Shown one piece after another: positions 23,223 to 32,847 of a stretch of 64,000 nt of DNA (position 1 is its first letter; each line of letters starts with the position of its first letter). A program made the translations under genes and the position numbers. This DNA is from Bacteroides_D sp963546395. GTDB lineage: Bacteria > Bacteroidota > Bacteroidia > Bacteroidales > CAJPTX01. Where the stretch lies: positions 1-64,000 of the forward strand of contig CAUUMS010000001.1 in the NCBI GenBank assembly GCA_963546395.1, in the 5' to 3' direction. The notes under the pieces were generated by a model. It made no database searches. It was not told where the DNA came from and was given only the letters and a program-made list of their open reading frames with translations.

Positions 23223-25997
23223 ATGATGAAACAACGACTCATTGCTGCAATCGCATTGCTAGCAGGGCTACTGCCACTGCTGTCCCCGTGCATGGCGCAA
23301 GGCCAGGGGAAACCTTTTATAATCACTACGCTCACGTTCCGCAAATACACACCGCCCGCTCCTGGAGGAGGTGGAAACTACTACGACTACTGGCTCAAAA
23401 TCCCAGTGAACGGCGAGAACTACAAGGTGCACTACGAGGGTGAGGACGGCAAAAACGGTAAGGATATCACCGTGGCGCAGGGCATCATCGATGTGAATGT
23501 GTACCGCAATGACTTCGTCGTGAAGATTGGGCCTGAGAATGTGAAGTCCATTGCCTACGCAGGTAAGGTCGACGAGTACGGTGCGCTGCATAAGATTCAG
23601 CAGTGGGGCGACGTGAAATGGCAAACCATGGAGGGAGCCTTCGAAGGGTGCAAGGAGGTGTGGTACATAGACGAGAACCTCGGTAAGCCAGATCTCTCGC
23701 AGGTCACGAGCTGCGCAAGGATGTTTGCCGGAGTAGAGAAGCTCTACATGCCACTTGCAGACTGGGATGTAAGCGCCGTCACAGACATGTCGCAAATGTT
23801 CCAGGGGTGCAGCAAGTTCTTCAATAACCCCATGGGCAACTGGAATGTGAGCAAGGTGAAGAACATGTCACACATGTTCGAAGGCTGTGAAAAGTACAAT
23901 CAGCCGCTGGATCAGTGGAATGTGAGCCAGGTGGAGGACATGGAGCGCATGTTTGAGGGCTGCACCAGTTTCAACCAATCGTTGGCCAATTGGAAGCTCC
24001 GCAAGTGCAAGAAGCTTGGGCTCGGCCACTGCGGAATGAGCGTAGAGAACTACTCCAAGACGCTTCAGGGATGGGCTGCACAGGCAGATATCGTCACGGG
24101 GCTAACCCTCGATGCCACCGGCCTCGTCTACACCCATGAGGCCAAGGTTGCCCGTGAAAAACTGATCACAGAAAAGGGATGGATTATCACGGGCGATACG
24201 GAGGTGGGGATACAGTTTGTCCCTGCTGAGGAGTCCATGAGCATTGGGCAAGAGAAGGCTCTCAAGCTCCAGTTCAATGGCATCACGAAGGAGGCGGTTA
24301 GCCTGGCAAGCAGTAAGGATAACATCGTAAAGGTGCTCGATCAGAACAACCTAACCGTGAAGGCCCTTGCGGTTGGTCAAGCCACGATAACCGCCACACT
24401 CCCCGCTTCGGGTTCCCAGCCCAAGCTCACGGCCACATGCGTGGTAACGGTGACCAAGGGGGTAGAAAGCATCACTCTCAACAAGAGTGCCCTAACGCTC
24501 TGGCGCGGAGACAGCGAGAAGCTATCGGCCACTGTGCTGCCCGAGGATCTGAGCAACCGAGAGGTGACGTGGGCATGTGAGCCAGCATCGGTAGCCACCG
24601 TGGACAATGATGGCACAGTGCATGCCGTGGGAGCTGGACAGGCTACTATCACTGCCACCACGAAGGCCATGCCGAGCAAGAGCGCAACGTGCGCCCTGAC
24701 GGTGAATATCAAGGTGGATGGCCTGGTGCTTGACAAGACTAACATGACCCTGAAGGTCGGCGAGAGTCAGACTATCACCGCCATCGTCACCCCGGAGGGG
24801 CTGCCCGATAAGAGCGTCACGTGGGAATCTGACCACGCTGACATCGCCTCCGTGGTCGATGGTACCGTCAAGGGGCTAAAGCCTGGCATGGCCACCATCA
24901 CCGTTACCACCGTGGCGGAGCCGAAGGTCAGCAAGACATGCACAGTAACCGTCGAGCAGGCTGCGGTAAACCTGGTGCTGGATAAGACCGAAATGACCTT
25001 GAAGGTCGGCGAGAGCCAGACTATCACCGCCACCGTTACCCCGGAGGGGCTACCCGATAAGAGCGTCACGTGGGAATCTGACCACGCTGACATCGCCTCC
25101 GTGGTCGATGGTACCGTCAAGGGGCTAAAGCCCGGCATGGCCACCATTACCGTTACCACCGTGGCGGAGCCAAAGGTCAGCAAGACATGCACTGTGACCG
25201 TTGAGCAGGCTGCGATTAACCTGGCACTGGATAAGACGGAAATGACCCTGAAGGTTGGCGAGAGTCAGACCATCACGGCCACCGTTACCCCGGAGGGGCT
25301 GCCCGATAAGAGCGTCACGTGGGAATCTGACCACGCTGACATCGCCTCCGTGGTCGATGGTACCGTCAAGGGGCTAAAGCCTGGCATGGCCACCATCACC
25401 GTTACCACCGTGGCGGAGCCAAAGGTCAGCAAGACATGCACTGTGACCGTAGAGAATATACGTGTGACCGGTATAGAGATCAGCCGTACGTCCCTAGCAC
25501 TGACCGTTGGTGAGGGCTCCACGTTGACCGCACAGGTATTGCCGCGTGAGGCCACTGTTCAAGATATCGAATGGACATCGAGCCAGCCCGCCATTGTCAG
25601 CGTAGACAAGGGTGCCGTTATGGCACATGCCGCCGGTGAAGCCGAGATAACAGCGAAAAGCGTTGATGGCGGATTCACTGCCACATGTAAAGTCACCGTG
25701 AAGGCTAAGAGTGGCAGTACGCCGAATGGGCAAAACGGGACGAAAAGCGCACTCGAGCACAATGGACTCAATGGCGTAGAGGTGTCACCCAATCCGTTCG
25801 GGCCGTACCTGCACGTGAGCAGCCCCATCGACGTGGAGCGATACGAGCTCGTGAATATATCGGGCCAGGTCGTTGCTAGGGAATGGGTACAGAGCTCTAA
25901 GTTCCGCATTGAGACTGAGCATCTGCCAGCTGGCATATACCTGCTCCGGCTGACGGGGGCACACGGTGAGATTCACAACGTGCGAATTGTAAAGTAA
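23223..25997 (+). CDS. BspA-like (DUF285) and Ig-like surface protein with T9SS sorting domain
   Basis: 924 residues. The signal peptide is MMKQRLIAAIALLAGLLPLL (cleavage near residue 26). Residues about 140-265 carry DUF285/BspA-type repeats of the form W-(D/N)-V-S-x-V-x-(D/N)-M-x-x-M-F-x-G-C. Residues about 335-830 hold six or more BIG_2-like Ig domains; three consecutive ones are near-identical copies of 83 residues. The last about 75 residues (VEVSPNPFGPYLHVSS ... GIYLLRLTG) are a type A T9SS C-terminal sorting domain, so export through T9SS and surface attachment are likely. Such proteins often mediate adhesion, but no ligand can be named. PorQ of the T9SS is in the same window. Confidence 0.9.
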   Translation: MMKQRLIAAIALLAGLLPLLSPCMAQGQGKPFIITTLTFRKYTPPAPGGGGNYYDYWLKIPVNGENYKVHYEGEDGKNGKDITVAQGIIDVNVYRNDFVVKIGPENVKSIAYAGKVDEYGALHKIQQWGDVKWQTMEGAFEGCKEVWYIDENLGKPDLSQVTSCARMFAGVEKLYMPLADWDVSAVTDMSQMFQGCSKFFNNPMGNWNVSKVKNMSHMFEGCEKYNQPLDQWNVSQVEDMERMFEGCTSFNQSLANWKLRKCKKLGLGHCGMSVENYSKTLQGWAAQADIVTGLTLDATGLVYTHEAKVAREKLITEKGWIITGDTEVGIQFVPAEESMSIGQEKALKLQFNGITKEAVSLASSKDNIVKVLDQNNLTVKALAVGQATITATLPASGSQPKLTATCVVTVTKGVESITLNKSALTLWRGDSEKLSATVLPEDLSNREVTWACEPASVATVDNDGTVHAVGAGQATITATTKAMPSKSATCALTVNIKVDGLVLDKTNMTLKVGESQTITAIVTPEGLPDKSVTWESDHADIASVVDGTVKGLKPGMATITVTTVAEPKVSKTCTVTVEQAAVNLVLDKTEMTLKVGESQTITATVTPEGLPDKSVTWESDHADIASVVDGTVKGLKPGMATITVTTVAEPKVSKTCTVTVEQAAINLALDKTEMTLKVGESQTITATVTPEGLPDKSVTWESDHADIASVVDGTVKGLKPGMATITVTTVAEPKVSKTCTVTVENIRVTGIEISRTSLALTVGEGSTLTAQVLPREATVQDIEWTSSQPAIVSVDKGAVMAHAAGEAEITAKSVDGGFTATCKVTVKAKSGSTPNGQNGTKSALEHNGLNGVEVSPNPFGPYLHVSSPIDVERYELVNISGQVVAREWVQSSKFRIETEHLPAGIYLLRLTGAHGEIHNVRIVK
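24723..25455 (+). repeat. Three tandem 249-bp repeats encoding Ig-like domains
   Basis: Units start at 24723, 24972 and 25221 with exact 249-base periodicity (83 codons). They differ at few positions, many of them synonymous (e.g. GGCGAGAGT/GGCGAGAGC), so amplification was recent or is homogenised. Such repeats allow copy-number change by recombination. Confidence 0.92.
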
Positions 25998-26081
25998 CTG
26001 GCCCATTTACCGATGGGACTATCGATGCAATAGGCGTGCGAAAGCATCCCATTTAGAGCCGCTCAGATTACGATCGTACAA

Positions 26082-26126
26082 AACGAGAGGAGGGGGCCAC
26101 CTGATTGGTGGCCCCCTCCTCTCGTT
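26082..26126. terminator. Perfect 20-bp bidirectional terminator hairpin
   Basis: Two perfectly complementary 20-base arms (26082-26101 and 26107-26126) with a TGATT loop lie between convergent genes. On the minus strand the stem runs into TTTTGT, so it should end ppdK transcripts; it probably also serves the surface-protein gene. Confidence 0.88.
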
Positions 26127-26144
26127 AATAGCACAACAGCTACC

Positions 26145-28880
26145 CTACTTCTTCTCCTGCGCAATAGCAGCCTGAGCAGCAGCCAGGCGCGCAATGGGCA
26201 CGCGGAACGGCGAGCAGCTCACGTAATTCATGCCTATCTCCTGGCAGTAACCCACTGAGGTCGGATCGCCTCCGTGCTCACCGCAGATACCTACGGACAG
26301 ATCCGCCTTGGCTGAACGTCCACGGGTCGTTCCAATCTGTATCAGGCTTACGACCCCCTTACGATCGAGCGTCTTGAAGGGGTCAAACTTCAGGAGTCCA
26401 TGCTCGAGGTAATAGGGCAGGAACTTACCGATGTCATCCCGGCTGTAGCCAAAAGTCATCTGGGTGAGGTCATTCGTGCCAAAGCTGAAGAAGTCAGCCT
26501 CACGGGCCACCTCATCAGCCGTGAGTGCGGCACGAGGTATCTCAATCATAGTACCGATCTTGAAGGCAATCCGATCGCCGTACTCTTTGAATACCTGCTC
26601 AGCCGTGCGAAGGATAACTGCCTTTTGGTTCATGAACTCGTTGACATGACCAATCAGCGGCACCATAATCTCAGGCTTAGCCTCCACGCCTCGCTTCTTG
26701 AGAATCAGAGCAGCCTCAATGATAGCCCGAGCCTGCATCTCAGTGATTTCAGGATACACCACCCCAAGACGGCATCCCCGGAACCCGAGCATAGGATTTA
26801 TCTCCTGCAAATTCTCCACCTGATTCTTAAGCCCTTCAGGGGACAAATTGAAGAGCTTAGCTAGCTCCTCAATCTGCTTAGAGGACTTGGGTAGGAATTC
26901 GTGGAGCGGCGGATCCAGCAGACGCACCGTAACGGGGAGTCCCTGCATGGCCTCGAATATACCCACGAAGTCCTCACGCTGCATGGGTAGCAGCTTTCGC
27001 AGTGCAGCCTTGCGACCCTCAAGATTCTCGGCGAGGATCATCTCACGCATGGCGTTGATGCGATCGCCCTCGAAGAACATATGCTCCGTGCGGCATAGCC
27101 CGATGCCCTTGGCCCCAAAGTTACGAGCCACCTCGCTATCATGGGGCGTGTCCGCATTCGTCCGCACGTACATGGTGGCATACTTACTGGCCAAATCCAT
27201 AAGGCGCGCAAAGTCCTTATCCATCTCCGGATCGCGCGTCTCGATCTTCCCCTCGTACACCTTACCCGTGCTGCCGTTGAGGGAGATCCAATCGCCCTCG
27301 CCGATCACCTGGTCGCCCACACGCATTTCACGCCGTGCGTAATCGACCTCTATGCTCGCCGTGCCCGAGACGCAGCATTTCCCCATGCCACGAGCCACCA
27401 CGGCCGCATGCGATGTCATACCCCCGCGAGCCGTCAGAATACCCTGCGCAGCATGCATACCCCGCAGATCCTCAGGCGAGGTCTCCAGGCGCACCAGTAT
27501 CACCTGCTCGCCACGCCCAGCCCACTCCTCAGCCACATCGGCGAAGAATACAACTCGTCCGGTAGCAGCCCCGGGAGATGCCGGGAGGCCTGATGCTATC
27601 AGCTTAGCCTTAGAGAGTGCCTGAGCGTCGAACACCGGGTGCAAAAGCTCATCGAGCTTCTCAGGGGCCACACGCTGCACGGCCGTCTTCTCATCAATCA
27701 TCCCCTCATCGAGCATGTCGATAGCCATCTTCACCATCGCCATCCCCGTGCGCTTACCCGAGCGCGTTTGCAGCATCCAGAGGCGGCCATCCTGCACCGT
27801 GAACTCTATGTCCTGCATGTCGTGATAGTGGGCCTCCAGCTTCTGCTGAATGGTGTTCAGCTCAGCAAATACCCCAGGCATGATCTCCTCTAGGGATGGA
27901 GCCACGCGCTTACGCTCCTCCTCCGTGATACCCTTGAGCTTCGCCCAGCGTCGAGCCCCCTCAATGGTGATAGGCTGTGGCGTCCTGATACCGGCTACCA
28001 CGTCCTCACCCTGGGCATTCACCAGGAACTCCCCGTTAAAGATGCGCTCGCCCGTGGCCGCATCACGCGTGAAGGCTACCCCAGTGGCCGATGTCTCACC
28101 CATGTTGCCGAACACCATGGCCTGCACATTCACCGCCGTGCCCCACTCCTCGGGAATCTTATTCAGCCTGCGGTACAGCTTGGCCCTATCGTTCATCCAG
28201 CTATCGAACACCGCCAACACGGCCCCCCACAGCTGCTCACGAGCATCCGTCGGGAAATCCTTACCCGTACGCTTCTTCACAATAGCCTTAAAGCGTACCA
28301 CGAGAGTCTTCAGATCCTCGGTGGTAAACTCCGTGTCAGCAACCACGCCCCGCTCACGTTTCAGCTCATCGATGATTGCCTCAAACGGGTCGTGCTCCTC
28401 CTTCGATTCCGGCTTCATGCCCAGCACCACGTCGCCGTACATCTGCACGAATCGGCGGTAGCTATCCCAGGCGAACCGGGGGTTATTCGTGCGCTTCGCC
28501 AGCCCTTCCACCGCCTCGTCGTTGAGCCCGAGGTTCAGGATGGTATCCATCATGCCCGGCATTGAGGCCCGAGCCCCCGAGCGCACCGAGACGAGAAGCG
28601 GATTCTCCTTATCGCCGAAGGTGGCCCCCATCGCCTTCTCAATGAACGAGATGGCCGGCAGAACCTCCTCGCTCAGCAGGGCAACCACCCGATCCCGTCC
28701 TAGGGAGTAGTACTCATTGCACGTGTCGGTGGTGATGGTGAATCCTGGGGGCACCGGCATGCCCAGTAAACTCATCTCCGCCAGGTTGGCCCCCTTGCCA
28801 CCCAGGTCATTACGCATGCTGCCATTCCCCTGGGTCTTACCATCCCCGAAGAGGAAAACGCGCTGTTTTTGCCCTGTCAT
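26145..28880 (-). CDS. ppdK: Pyruvate, phosphate dikinase
   Basis: Interconverts pyruvate, ATP and phosphate with phosphoenolpyruvate, AMP and pyrophosphate. 911 residues, normal for the family. The N-terminal nucleotide-binding domain begins GGKGANLAEM. The phospho-carrier histidine is His491 in GGMTSHAAVVARGMG. The C-terminal PEP/pyruvate barrel includes CRTEHMFFEGDR and the GICGEHGGDP loop with the catalytic cysteine. It is monocistronic, with the shared terminator downstream. Confidence 0.97.
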   Translation of the reverse strand: MTGQKQRVFLFGDGKTQGNGSMRNDLGGKGANLAEMSLLGMPVPPGFTITTDTCNEYYSLGRDRVVALLSEEVLPAISFIEKAMGATFGDKENPLLVSVRSGARASMPGMMDTILNLGLNDEAVEGLAKRTNNPRFAWDSYRRFVQMYGDVVLGMKPESKEEHDPFEAIIDELKRERGVVADTEFTTEDLKTLVVRFKAIVKKRTGKDFPTDAREQLWGAVLAVFDSWMNDRAKLYRRLNKIPEEWGTAVNVQAMVFGNMGETSATGVAFTRDAATGERIFNGEFLVNAQGEDVVAGIRTPQPITIEGARRWAKLKGITEEERKRVAPSLEEIMPGVFAELNTIQQKLEAHYHDMQDIEFTVQDGRLWMLQTRSGKRTGMAMVKMAIDMLDEGMIDEKTAVQRVAPEKLDELLHPVFDAQALSKAKLIASGLPASPGAATGRVVFFADVAEEWAGRGEQVILVRLETSPEDLRGMHAAQGILTARGGMTSHAAVVARGMGKCCVSGTASIEVDYARREMRVGDQVIGEGDWISLNGSTGKVYEGKIETRDPEMDKDFARLMDLASKYATMYVRTNADTPHDSEVARNFGAKGIGLCRTEHMFFEGDRINAMREMILAENLEGRKAALRKLLPMQREDFVGIFEAMQGLPVTVRLLDPPLHEFLPKSSKQIEELAKLFNLSPEGLKNQVENLQEINPMLGFRGCRLGVVYPEITEMQARAIIEAALILKKRGVEAKPEIMVPLIGHVNEFMNQKAVILRTAEQVFKEYGDRIAFKIGTMIEIPRAALTADEVAREADFFSFGTNDLTQMTFGYSRDDIGKFLPYYLEHGLLKFDPFKTLDRKGVVSLIQIGTTRGRSAKADLSVGICGEHGGDPTSVGYCQEIGMNYVSCSPFRVPIARLAAAQAAIAQEKK

Positions 28881-28992
28881 ACTACACTAACCGTAAATTG
28901 TTATGAAAAATCAATCCGTACCCCACCCTTGCAGCGTCACGGCCCCTGTCCAGGCTAGCCTGTAGCGCGCTGCGTCCGCTCCCCACAGAAAA

Positions 28993-29027
28993 GCGGGATC
29001 CCTGAGCCTATAGCCCGGGGATCCCGC
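28993..29027 (-). terminator. Terminator of the thrS-infC-rpmI-rplT operon
   Basis: Arms GCGGGATCCC and GGGATCCCGC surround a 15-base inner region. On the minus strand the stem is followed by TTTTC. It lies 34 bases downstream of rplT. Confidence 0.8.
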
Positions 29028-29060
29028 AAACCACTCGATATCTCCGACCCCTAGGCAAGC

Positions 29061-29405
29061 CTACTTCACCGACTGCACGATGGCCTTAAACGCCTCGACG
29101 TTGTTCATCGCCAAGTCGGCCAGCACCTTGCGGCTAAGGGCAATATTCTTCTCTTTGAGGCGGCCGATAAACTCGGAGTAGGTCATCCCCTCCTCGCGGA
29201 CAGCCGCATTGATACGCTGGATCCATAGCGCCCGGAACTCGCCCTTCTTGCGCTTACGATCACGGTACGCATGTTGCCACCCCTTCTCCAGGGTATTCTT
29301 GGCAACGGTGTAGACATTGCGCCGTGCTAGAAAATTCCCTTTAGTCTGTTTGAGAATCTTCTTACGCCTACGGCGCGAGGCGACTGCATTGACTGAACGT
29401 GGCAT
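29061..29405 (-). CDS. rplT: 50S ribosomal protein L20
   Basis: 114 residues, standard length. Basic N-terminus MPRSVNAVASRRRRKK, then the L20 core (FRALWIQRINAAVREEGMTY, cited here as FRALWIQRINAAVR). It binds 23S rRNA early in assembly. Last gene of thrS-infC-rpmI-rplT, 124 bases after rpmI. No L20-type autoregulatory structure was identified. Confidence 0.98.
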   Translation of the reverse strand: MPRSVNAVASRRRRKKILKQTKGNFLARRNVYTVAKNTLEKGWQHAYRDRKRKKGEFRALWIQRINAAVREEGMTYSEFIGRLKEKNIALSRKVLADLAMNNVEAFKAIVQSVK

Positions 29406-29529
29406 TGGTACTCAAATTGCGGGAATCGTGCGGCTGCGTTAGCAGCACTTGCGGGCCGTTCCTCCCCTGGCGACGTATCCCCTGTGATAAAAATAGTGGG
29501 CTGCTGATTGCAGTGCCGTCAGCAGGCGG

Positions 29530-29724
29530 CTAGGCTAGGATAAGCTGGCGCACCATCTTCTCATCATTCCGATGCACCAGGGTGCTCTTGGTGAGATTGC
29601 GCTTACGCTTATTCTCCTTCTTGGTCAGGATGTGGCGCTTGTACGCATGCTTGCGCTTGATGCGCCCCGATCCCGTGAGGCAGAAGCGCTTGGCCGCGCC
29701 CCGCTTACTCTTCATCTTAGGCAT
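29530..29724 (-). CDS. rpmI: 50S ribosomal protein L35
   Basis: 64 residues, very basic: MPKMKSKRGAAKRF at the start and the family motif KRHILTKKENKRKRNL. It starts 13 bases after infC ends, in the conserved order infC-rpmI-rplT. Confidence 0.97.
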   Translation of the reverse strand: MPKMKSKRGAAKRFCLTGSGRIKRKHAYKRHILTKKENKRKRNLTKSTLVHRNDEKMVRQLILA

Positions 29725-29737
29725 TGTCTCGTCTGTT

Positions 29738-30340
29738 TTACTGCTGTACTGCTTGTTTAGGGCTCCCCTTCTTCGTCGGCTTGTTGGGGGCCAAGAACAT
29801 AATCATGCGCTTACCCTCGAGCTGGGGCAGCTGCTCCACCTTGGCGAACTCCTCCAGATCCTTCGCGAAGCGCAGGAGCAAAATCTCCCCCTGATCCTTG
29901 AACACGATGGATCGTCCCTTGAAGAACACCAGTGCCTTCACCTTCGCCCCCTCTTGCAAGAACTTTTCAGCATGGCGCAGCTTGAACTGGTAGTCGTGGT
30001 CGTCGGTGTTAGGACCGAACCGTATCTCCTTGACTACGATTTTCTGCGCCTTAGCCTTGAGCTCCTTCTGACGTTTCCGCTGCTGGTAGAGGAACTTCTG
30101 GTAGTCGACGATGCGGCACACGGGGGGCTCTGCATCCGCCGCTATCATCACGAGATCCATCTCCTGGCCTTGGGCTATCCGCAAGGCTTCATCGGTACTC
30201 ACAACGCGGGATTCCCCCACATTGTCACCCACAATGCGTACCGTGCGTGCACGTATAGCCTCATTGATCACATGCTCTGGGGCCTGTTCGCGCGGCGGCA
30301 AGCGGTGAAACCGGTTACTGCGATGTATAGGTCCTGCGAT
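29738..30340 (-). CDS. infC: Translation initiation factor IF-3, probable ATC start
   Basis: About 200 residues from ATC at 30340. IF-3 binds the 30S subunit and discriminates start codons. The core is clear: INEAIRARTVRIVG, PPVCRIVDYQKFLYQQ and KEIRFGPNTDDHD. There is no in-frame ATG upstream of the core. The ATC at 30338-30340 sits 8 bases after AGGAGG, whereas the first conventional alternative, TTG 30301, is 47 bases away from any ribosome-binding site. Non-AUG starts such as AUU and AUC are the known basis of IF-3 autoregulation in other bacteria. The C-terminal tail APNKPTKKGSPKQAVQQ is basic. Confidence 0.93.
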   Translation of the reverse strand: MAGPIHRSNRFHRLPPREQAPEHVINEAIRARTVRIVGDNVGESRVVSTDEALRIAQGQEMDLVMIAADAEPPVCRIVDYQKFLYQQRKRQKELKAKAQKIVVKEIRFGPNTDDHDYQFKLRHAEKFLQEGAKVKALVFFKGRSIVFKDQGEILLLRFAKDLEEFAKVEQLPQLEGKRMIMFLAPNKPTKKGSPKQAVQQ

Positions 30341-30354
30341 AGCTATGCCCTCCT
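30338..30354 (-). promoter_or_regulatory. Ribosome-binding site and ATC start of infC
   Basis: AGGAGG at complement 30349-30354, an 8-base spacer, then ATC at complement 30338-30340. An in-frame ATA at 30344-30346 is only 2 bases from the AGGAGG and is less likely. Confidence 0.65.
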
Positions 30355-30388
30355 CTTCGTTGGTTAGTACACTTTACCCTATTGCGCA

Positions 30389-32326
30389 TCACGCCTCCAG
30401 CGAGTGCGCCAGCTCGTCATTTATCCGTCCGATGAAGCTCTCCACCGGCTCGCTCCCGAGATCCCTACCGCCACGTGCCCGCACCGCCAGGGCCCCCTGC
30501 TCCATCTCCCGCTCGCCCACCACGCAGGCGTAGGGGATACGCTGTAGCTCAGCCTCGCGAATCTTCTTGCCAATCTTCTCGTTGCGCAGATCCACCACGC
30601 AGCGGATCCCCTGGGCCACCAGCCTATCACGCACCTCCTCAGCGTAGGCGTTGAACCGGTCGCTGATAGGCAGTAGGATCACCTGATCGGGTGAGAGCCA
30701 TAGTGGGAAACGTCCACCCGTGTGCTCAATGAGCACAGCCACAAAACGCTCCATAGAGCCGAATGGGGCCCGATGTATCATCACGGGGCGATGTTTGCGA
30801 TCATCCGCCCCCGTGTACTCCAGGTCGAAACGCTCGGGCAAGTTGTAGTCCACCTGTATGGTGCCCAGCTGCCAGCGGCGACCTAGGGCATCACGCACCA
30901 TGAAGTCGAGCTTCGGGCCGTAGAATGCCGCCTCACCCCGCACTGCCGTGGTGACGAGGCCCTTCTCAGCCGCAGCCTCCATGATGGCGCTCTCCGCCCG
31001 CTCCCAGTTCTCGTCGGTGCCGATGTACTTCGTCCGATCATCCGGATCGCGGAGCGACACCTGCGCCTCATACTCCTTGAAATCGAGCACCTTGAAGATG
31101 TAGAGGATAATGTCTATCACCTTCAGGAATTCCCCCTTCAGCTGCTCCTGCGTGCAGAAGATGTGCGCATCGTCCTGTGTGAACCCGCGCACCCGCGTCA
31201 GCCCGTGCAGCTCGCCCGACTGCTCGTAGCGGTACACCGTGCCAAACTCGGCGTAGCGTTGCGGCAGGTCGCGGTAGGAATGCGGCTGCGAGCGGTATAT
31301 CTCGCAGTGGTGAGGGCAGTTCATCGGCTTGAGCAGGAACTCCTCCCCCTCCTGCGGGGTCTGGATTGGCCTGAAACTATCGGCCCCATACTTAGCCCAA
31401 TGGCCCGATGTCACGTAAAGCTCCTTCTGGCCGATGTGAGGTGTAATCACAGGCAGGTAGCCATGCTCCTTCTGCACCTGGCGCAGGAAGCTCTCAAGAC
31501 GCTCGCGCAGCGCAGCCCCCCGCGGCAACCACAGGGGTAACCCTTGGCCCACTCGCGCTGAGAACGTGAACAGCCCCAGCTCGCGCCCTATCTTCCGATG
31601 GTCGCGCAGCTTTGCCTCCTCGAGGAGCTTGAGATACTCCTCGAGCATCGACTGCTTGGGGAACGAGATGCCGTAGATGCGCGTGAGCTGCTTGTTGTGC
31701 TCATCGCCACGCCAGTAGGCCCCCGCCACGCTCAGCAGCTTGATAGCCTTGATGTAGCCCGTGTCGGGCACGTGCGGCCCGCGACACAGGTCGGTGAACT
31801 CGCCCTGCGTGTAGAACGTGATCGTGCCGTCAGCCAGCCCCTCTATCAGCTCCACCTTGTAGGGGTCGCCCTTCGCCCTATAGCGGGCCAACGCCTCCTC
31901 CTTGCTCACATCGCTACGCACGATGGGCTGTTTCGCCTTGGCGAACTCCAGCATCCGCGCCTCAATACGTGGGAGGTCGGCCTCCGTGATGCGCGTGTCG
32001 CCAAAATCGATATCGTAGTAGAACCCATTCTCGATGCTCGGCCCAATGCCCAGCCGCACGCCCGGGAACAAGCTTTCCACGGCCTCTGCCATCAGGTGGG
32101 CGCTGCTGTGCCAATAGGCATGGCGTCCGTCGGCATCGGCCCAGGTGTTCACCTTCACCGTGGCATCGCTGGCAATGGGGCGTGCGAGATCCCACACCGT
32201 CCCGTCCACCGTCACCGAGAGGGCCTCCTTCGCCAGGCGAGGCGACAGCTCACGAGCCAGCTCGAGGCCGGTAATCCCTGCCTCGTACTGGCGTACGCTC
32301 CCGTCGGGTAACGATATGTTTATCAT
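30389..32326 (-). CDS. thrS: Threonyl-tRNA synthetase
   Basis: Charges tRNA-Thr. 645 residues from ATG 32326. Domains in order: TGS (about 1-60), editing domain with HSSAHLMAEAV (about 72-82), the catalytic core with zinc-ligand cysteine in KPMNCPHHCEIY and motif 2 RYEQSGELHGLTRVRGFTQD (cited only as RYEQSGELHGLTRVRGF), and the anticodon-binding domain (about 540-640). The frame extends three codons upstream to a TTG, but the ATG has the better context. First gene of the thrS-infC-rpmI-rplT operon. Confidence 0.96.
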   Translation of the reverse strand: MINISLPDGSVRQYEAGITGLELARELSPRLAKEALSVTVDGTVWDLARPIASDATVKVNTWADADGRHAYWHSSAHLMAEAVESLFPGVRLGIGPSIENGFYYDIDFGDTRITEADLPRIEARMLEFAKAKQPIVRSDVSKEEALARYRAKGDPYKVELIEGLADGTITFYTQGEFTDLCRGPHVPDTGYIKAIKLLSVAGAYWRGDEHNKQLTRIYGISFPKQSMLEEYLKLLEEAKLRDHRKIGRELGLFTFSARVGQGLPLWLPRGAALRERLESFLRQVQKEHGYLPVITPHIGQKELYVTSGHWAKYGADSFRPIQTPQEGEEFLLKPMNCPHHCEIYRSQPHSYRDLPQRYAEFGTVYRYEQSGELHGLTRVRGFTQDDAHIFCTQEQLKGEFLKVIDIILYIFKVLDFKEYEAQVSLRDPDDRTKYIGTDENWERAESAIMEAAAEKGLVTTAVRGEAAFYGPKLDFMVRDALGRRWQLGTIQVDYNLPERFDLEYTGADDRKHRPVMIHRAPFGSMERFVAVLIEHTGGRFPLWLSPDQVILLPISDRFNAYAEEVRDRLVAQGIRCVVDLRNEKIGKKIREAELQRIPYACVVGEREMEQGALAVRARGGRDLGSEPVESFIGRINDELAHSLEA

Positions 32327-32348
32327 TTTCTCCAAGCAGATTGCGCCG

Positions 32349-32356
32349 CAAATTTA
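32349..32356 (-). promoter_or_regulatory. -7 element (TAAATTTG) upstream of thrS
   Basis: TAAATTTGCGG on the minus strand fits TAnnTTTG and lies 22 bases before the thrS ATG, giving a short leader. No -33 TTTG at 19-21 bases. Confidence 0.5.
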
Positions 32357-32569
32357 CCTAGAATTGCGCAAACCACGTGCGACATCCGAACAAAATGCCG
32401 TGTCGAGCCCCAAATACCCATGCTCAGCCGCGCCATTTCGGGCAGATCGCCGCATCCTCTCGCCGCATCTATCGCACGCCCCACCCGCGGTAGAGGCGCA
32501 GACCACCCCGTAGCAAGCCGCTGCCCGCAGTGGGGAACTCCCACAGCGGCCGGCAGCATGAGCGGATCG

Positions 32570-32791
32570 CTAGTACTCGTCCTCGTTGAAAAAAAAGTCC
32601 TCCTTGGTGGGATAATCGGGCCAGATATCCTCAATGGTCTCATACACGCCCCCCTCATCCTCGAGCTCGCGCAGGTTTTCGATCACCTCGAGCGGAGCCC
32701 CAGAACGGTAGGCAAAGTCGATGAGTTCATCCTTAGTGGCTGGCCACGGAGCATCCTCCAGCTTTGAGGCCAATTCTAGTGTCCAGTACAT
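32570..32791 (-). CDS. DUF2795 family small protein
   Basis: 73 residues, acidic at the C-terminus. Carries the DUF2795 signature YWTLELASKLEDAPWPATKD and APLEVIENL, then DIWPDYPTKEDFFFNEDEY, which is strongly conserved in Bacteroidetes. Function unknown; DUF2795 is a small helical fold. It is followed on the same strand by thrS after a 243-base gap and preceded by the adenosyltransferase gene. Confidence 0.88.
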   Translation of the reverse strand: MYWTLELASKLEDAPWPATKDELIDFAYRSGAPLEVIENLRELEDEGGVYETIEDIWPDYPTKEDFFFNEDEY

Positions 32792-32847
32792 ACTGACAGC
32801 CTATTAACAAAACGCTTTTTTCTGGTATCGTATAGCTTCATTTGCGT

